The position numbers were made by a program, and so were the translations under genes. Shown here one piece after another: positions 21,081 to 21,671 of a stretch of 21,671 nucleotides of DNA (position 1 is its first letter; each line of letters starts with the position of its first letter). Under the pieces are notes generated by a model. The model ran no database searches. It was not told where the DNA came from and worked only from the letters and a program-made list of their open reading frames with translations. Origin of the DNA: JBQTIQ01 sp052387955 (lineage in GTDB: Bacteria > Actinomycetota > Acidimicrobiia > Acidimicrobiales > JACDCH01); assembly GCA_052387955.1 (NCBI GenBank), contig JBQTIQ010000081.1, positions 1 through 21,671 of the forward strand, given 5' to 3'.

Positions 21081-21671
21081 TCACAGCCCGACCAGCGGAC
21101 GCAGCTGGTCGAGCTTCGCCGGGCCGATGCCCCTGACGTCGAGCAGTTCGTCGACGGACCCGAACGGCCCGTGCTGGTCGCGGAAGGCGACGATGGCGGC
21201 GGCGGTGGTCGGGCCGATCCCGGGCAGCGCGTCGAGCTCCCCCACGGTGGCAGTGTTGAGCGCGACCGCCGGCGCCGGCCTGCCCGAACTGGCGCTGGGC
21301 CCGTTGCCGACCGTCGCCGGCGCCTCCTGGCCTAATCGGGGCACGTAGACGCGCTCACCGTCGGCCACCGGCGAGGCGAGGTTGAGCCGGTCGGCGTCGG
21401 CGCCGGGCGCCAGCCCGCCGGCGGCGGCCACCACGTCGTCGACCCGCGCACCGGCATCGAGCCGGTACACGCCGGGACGGTTCAGCGCGCCGGCGGCGTG
21501 GACGACCACCTGCGCCGGCCCGGCCGGGCCGGCCGGCGCCGCGGCACGGTCCGCTCCCGGCGGGGTGGGCGGGGCCGGGGCCGGGGCCGGGGCCGCAGCC
21601 GGGGCGGGCCCCCCGCCCGCCCCCGGGCGGCGCCGGGCCCCGCCCCCCCCGCCCCGAGCCCCCACCGCCCC
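21081..21671 (-). CDS. comEA: ComEA-like competence protein (5' end cut by window)
   Basis: This is a DNA-binding protein of the uptake machinery that hands DNA to ComEC. It carries an SLBB domain (QVVVHAAGALNRPGVYRL through GERVYVPRLG) and two C-terminal helix-hairpin-helix motifs, LPGIGPTTA and VRGIGPAKL. A Pro/Ala linker precedes them. A GTG at 21665 is in frame, but a ComEA membrane anchor should lie further upstream and the frame is open to the edge, so the gene is probably incomplete. Bases after about 21590 are nearly all G and C with long homopolymers, so the frame there is unreliable. The gene is convergent with the cupredoxin gene. Confidence 0.85.
   Translation of the reverse strand, partial: GAVGARGGGGGARRRPGAGGGPAPAAAPAPAPAPPTPPGADRAAAPAGPAGPAQVVVHAAGALNRPGVYRLDAGARVDDVVAAAGGLAPGADADRLNLASPVADGERVYVPRLGQEAPATVGNGPSASSGRPAPAVALNTATVGELDALPGIGPTTAAAIVAFRDQHGPFGSVDELLDVRGIGPAKLDQLRPLVGL

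Noticed and set aside
20768..21348. + strand ORFs running through repeat B into the comEA locus
   Set aside because: The same peptide-like string appears from repeat A; it is repeat translation plus the comEA shadow, not a gene.
1..21671. CRISPR array, insertion-sequence transposase or integrase
   Set aside because: No regularly spaced direct repeats and no DDE, serine or tyrosine recombinase frame were found. The repeats seen are isolated and non-autonomous.

Overview
The window is very GC-rich DNA (low-GC islands are rare and short, e.g. about 5190-5225) with actinobacterial gene content and order. Frequent GTG starts, ATGA/GTGA overlaps, a BldD-type regulator, a FolP2-type DHPS homologue and the comEA/comEC/holA - rpsT - lepA - hrcA - dnaJ - rsmE - hemW neighbourhood point to Actinomycetota. 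I infer class Acidimicrobiia or a close relative from style and content; there is no rRNA or other marker to prove it. The right end (about 21540-21671) degenerates into almost pure G/C and looks like a contig end.

Region 1 (about 160-7504, + strand) is a compact Tad/Flp type IVc pilus or secretion locus: tadA ATPase, tadB and tadC platform proteins, a small pilin-like protein, two TadE-like minor pilins and a TadG-like protein. It is followed by a membrane-anchored pseudokinase with a calcium-loop (FG-GAP/VCBS-like) ectodomain and a membrane LysM protein. Almost every junction is an overlap of 1-8 bases or a gap of a few bases, so the genes are probably co-expressed. No prepilin peptidase (TadV), TadZ or CpaB is present. 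The only sizeable break (32 bp, before the pseudokinase) carries a plausible leaderless promoter.

Region 2 (7605-14302, - strand) is a conserved housekeeping run, transcribed right to left: lepA, hrcA, dnaJ, rsmE, a bldD-like regulator and hemW. The bldD-like protein keeps the RxD-x8-RxxD signature used by BldD to bind cyclic di-GMP. rpsT (14563-14838, + strand) diverges from lepA.

Region 3 (14982-21671, mostly - strand) holds holA, a FolP2-type dihydropteroate synthase homologue, comEC and, at the window edge, comEA. The usual comEA-comEC adjacency is broken by an oppositely oriented pair on the + strand, a DUF2330 surface protein and a type-1 copper cupredoxin. This roughly 2.1-kb insert is bounded by an 80-bp inverted repeat (92.5% identical by hand count). 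comEC has no stop codon in any frame before folP begins.

A third layer is a set of short dispersed hairpin repeats. They occur between genes (three copies of one family, two of another) and apparently inside reading frames (the pseudokinase linker and the N-terminus of a TadE-like protein). These repeats, the repeat-bounded cassette inside the competence operon, and the Tad locus with its pseudokinase/LysM module are the most unusual aspects of the window.
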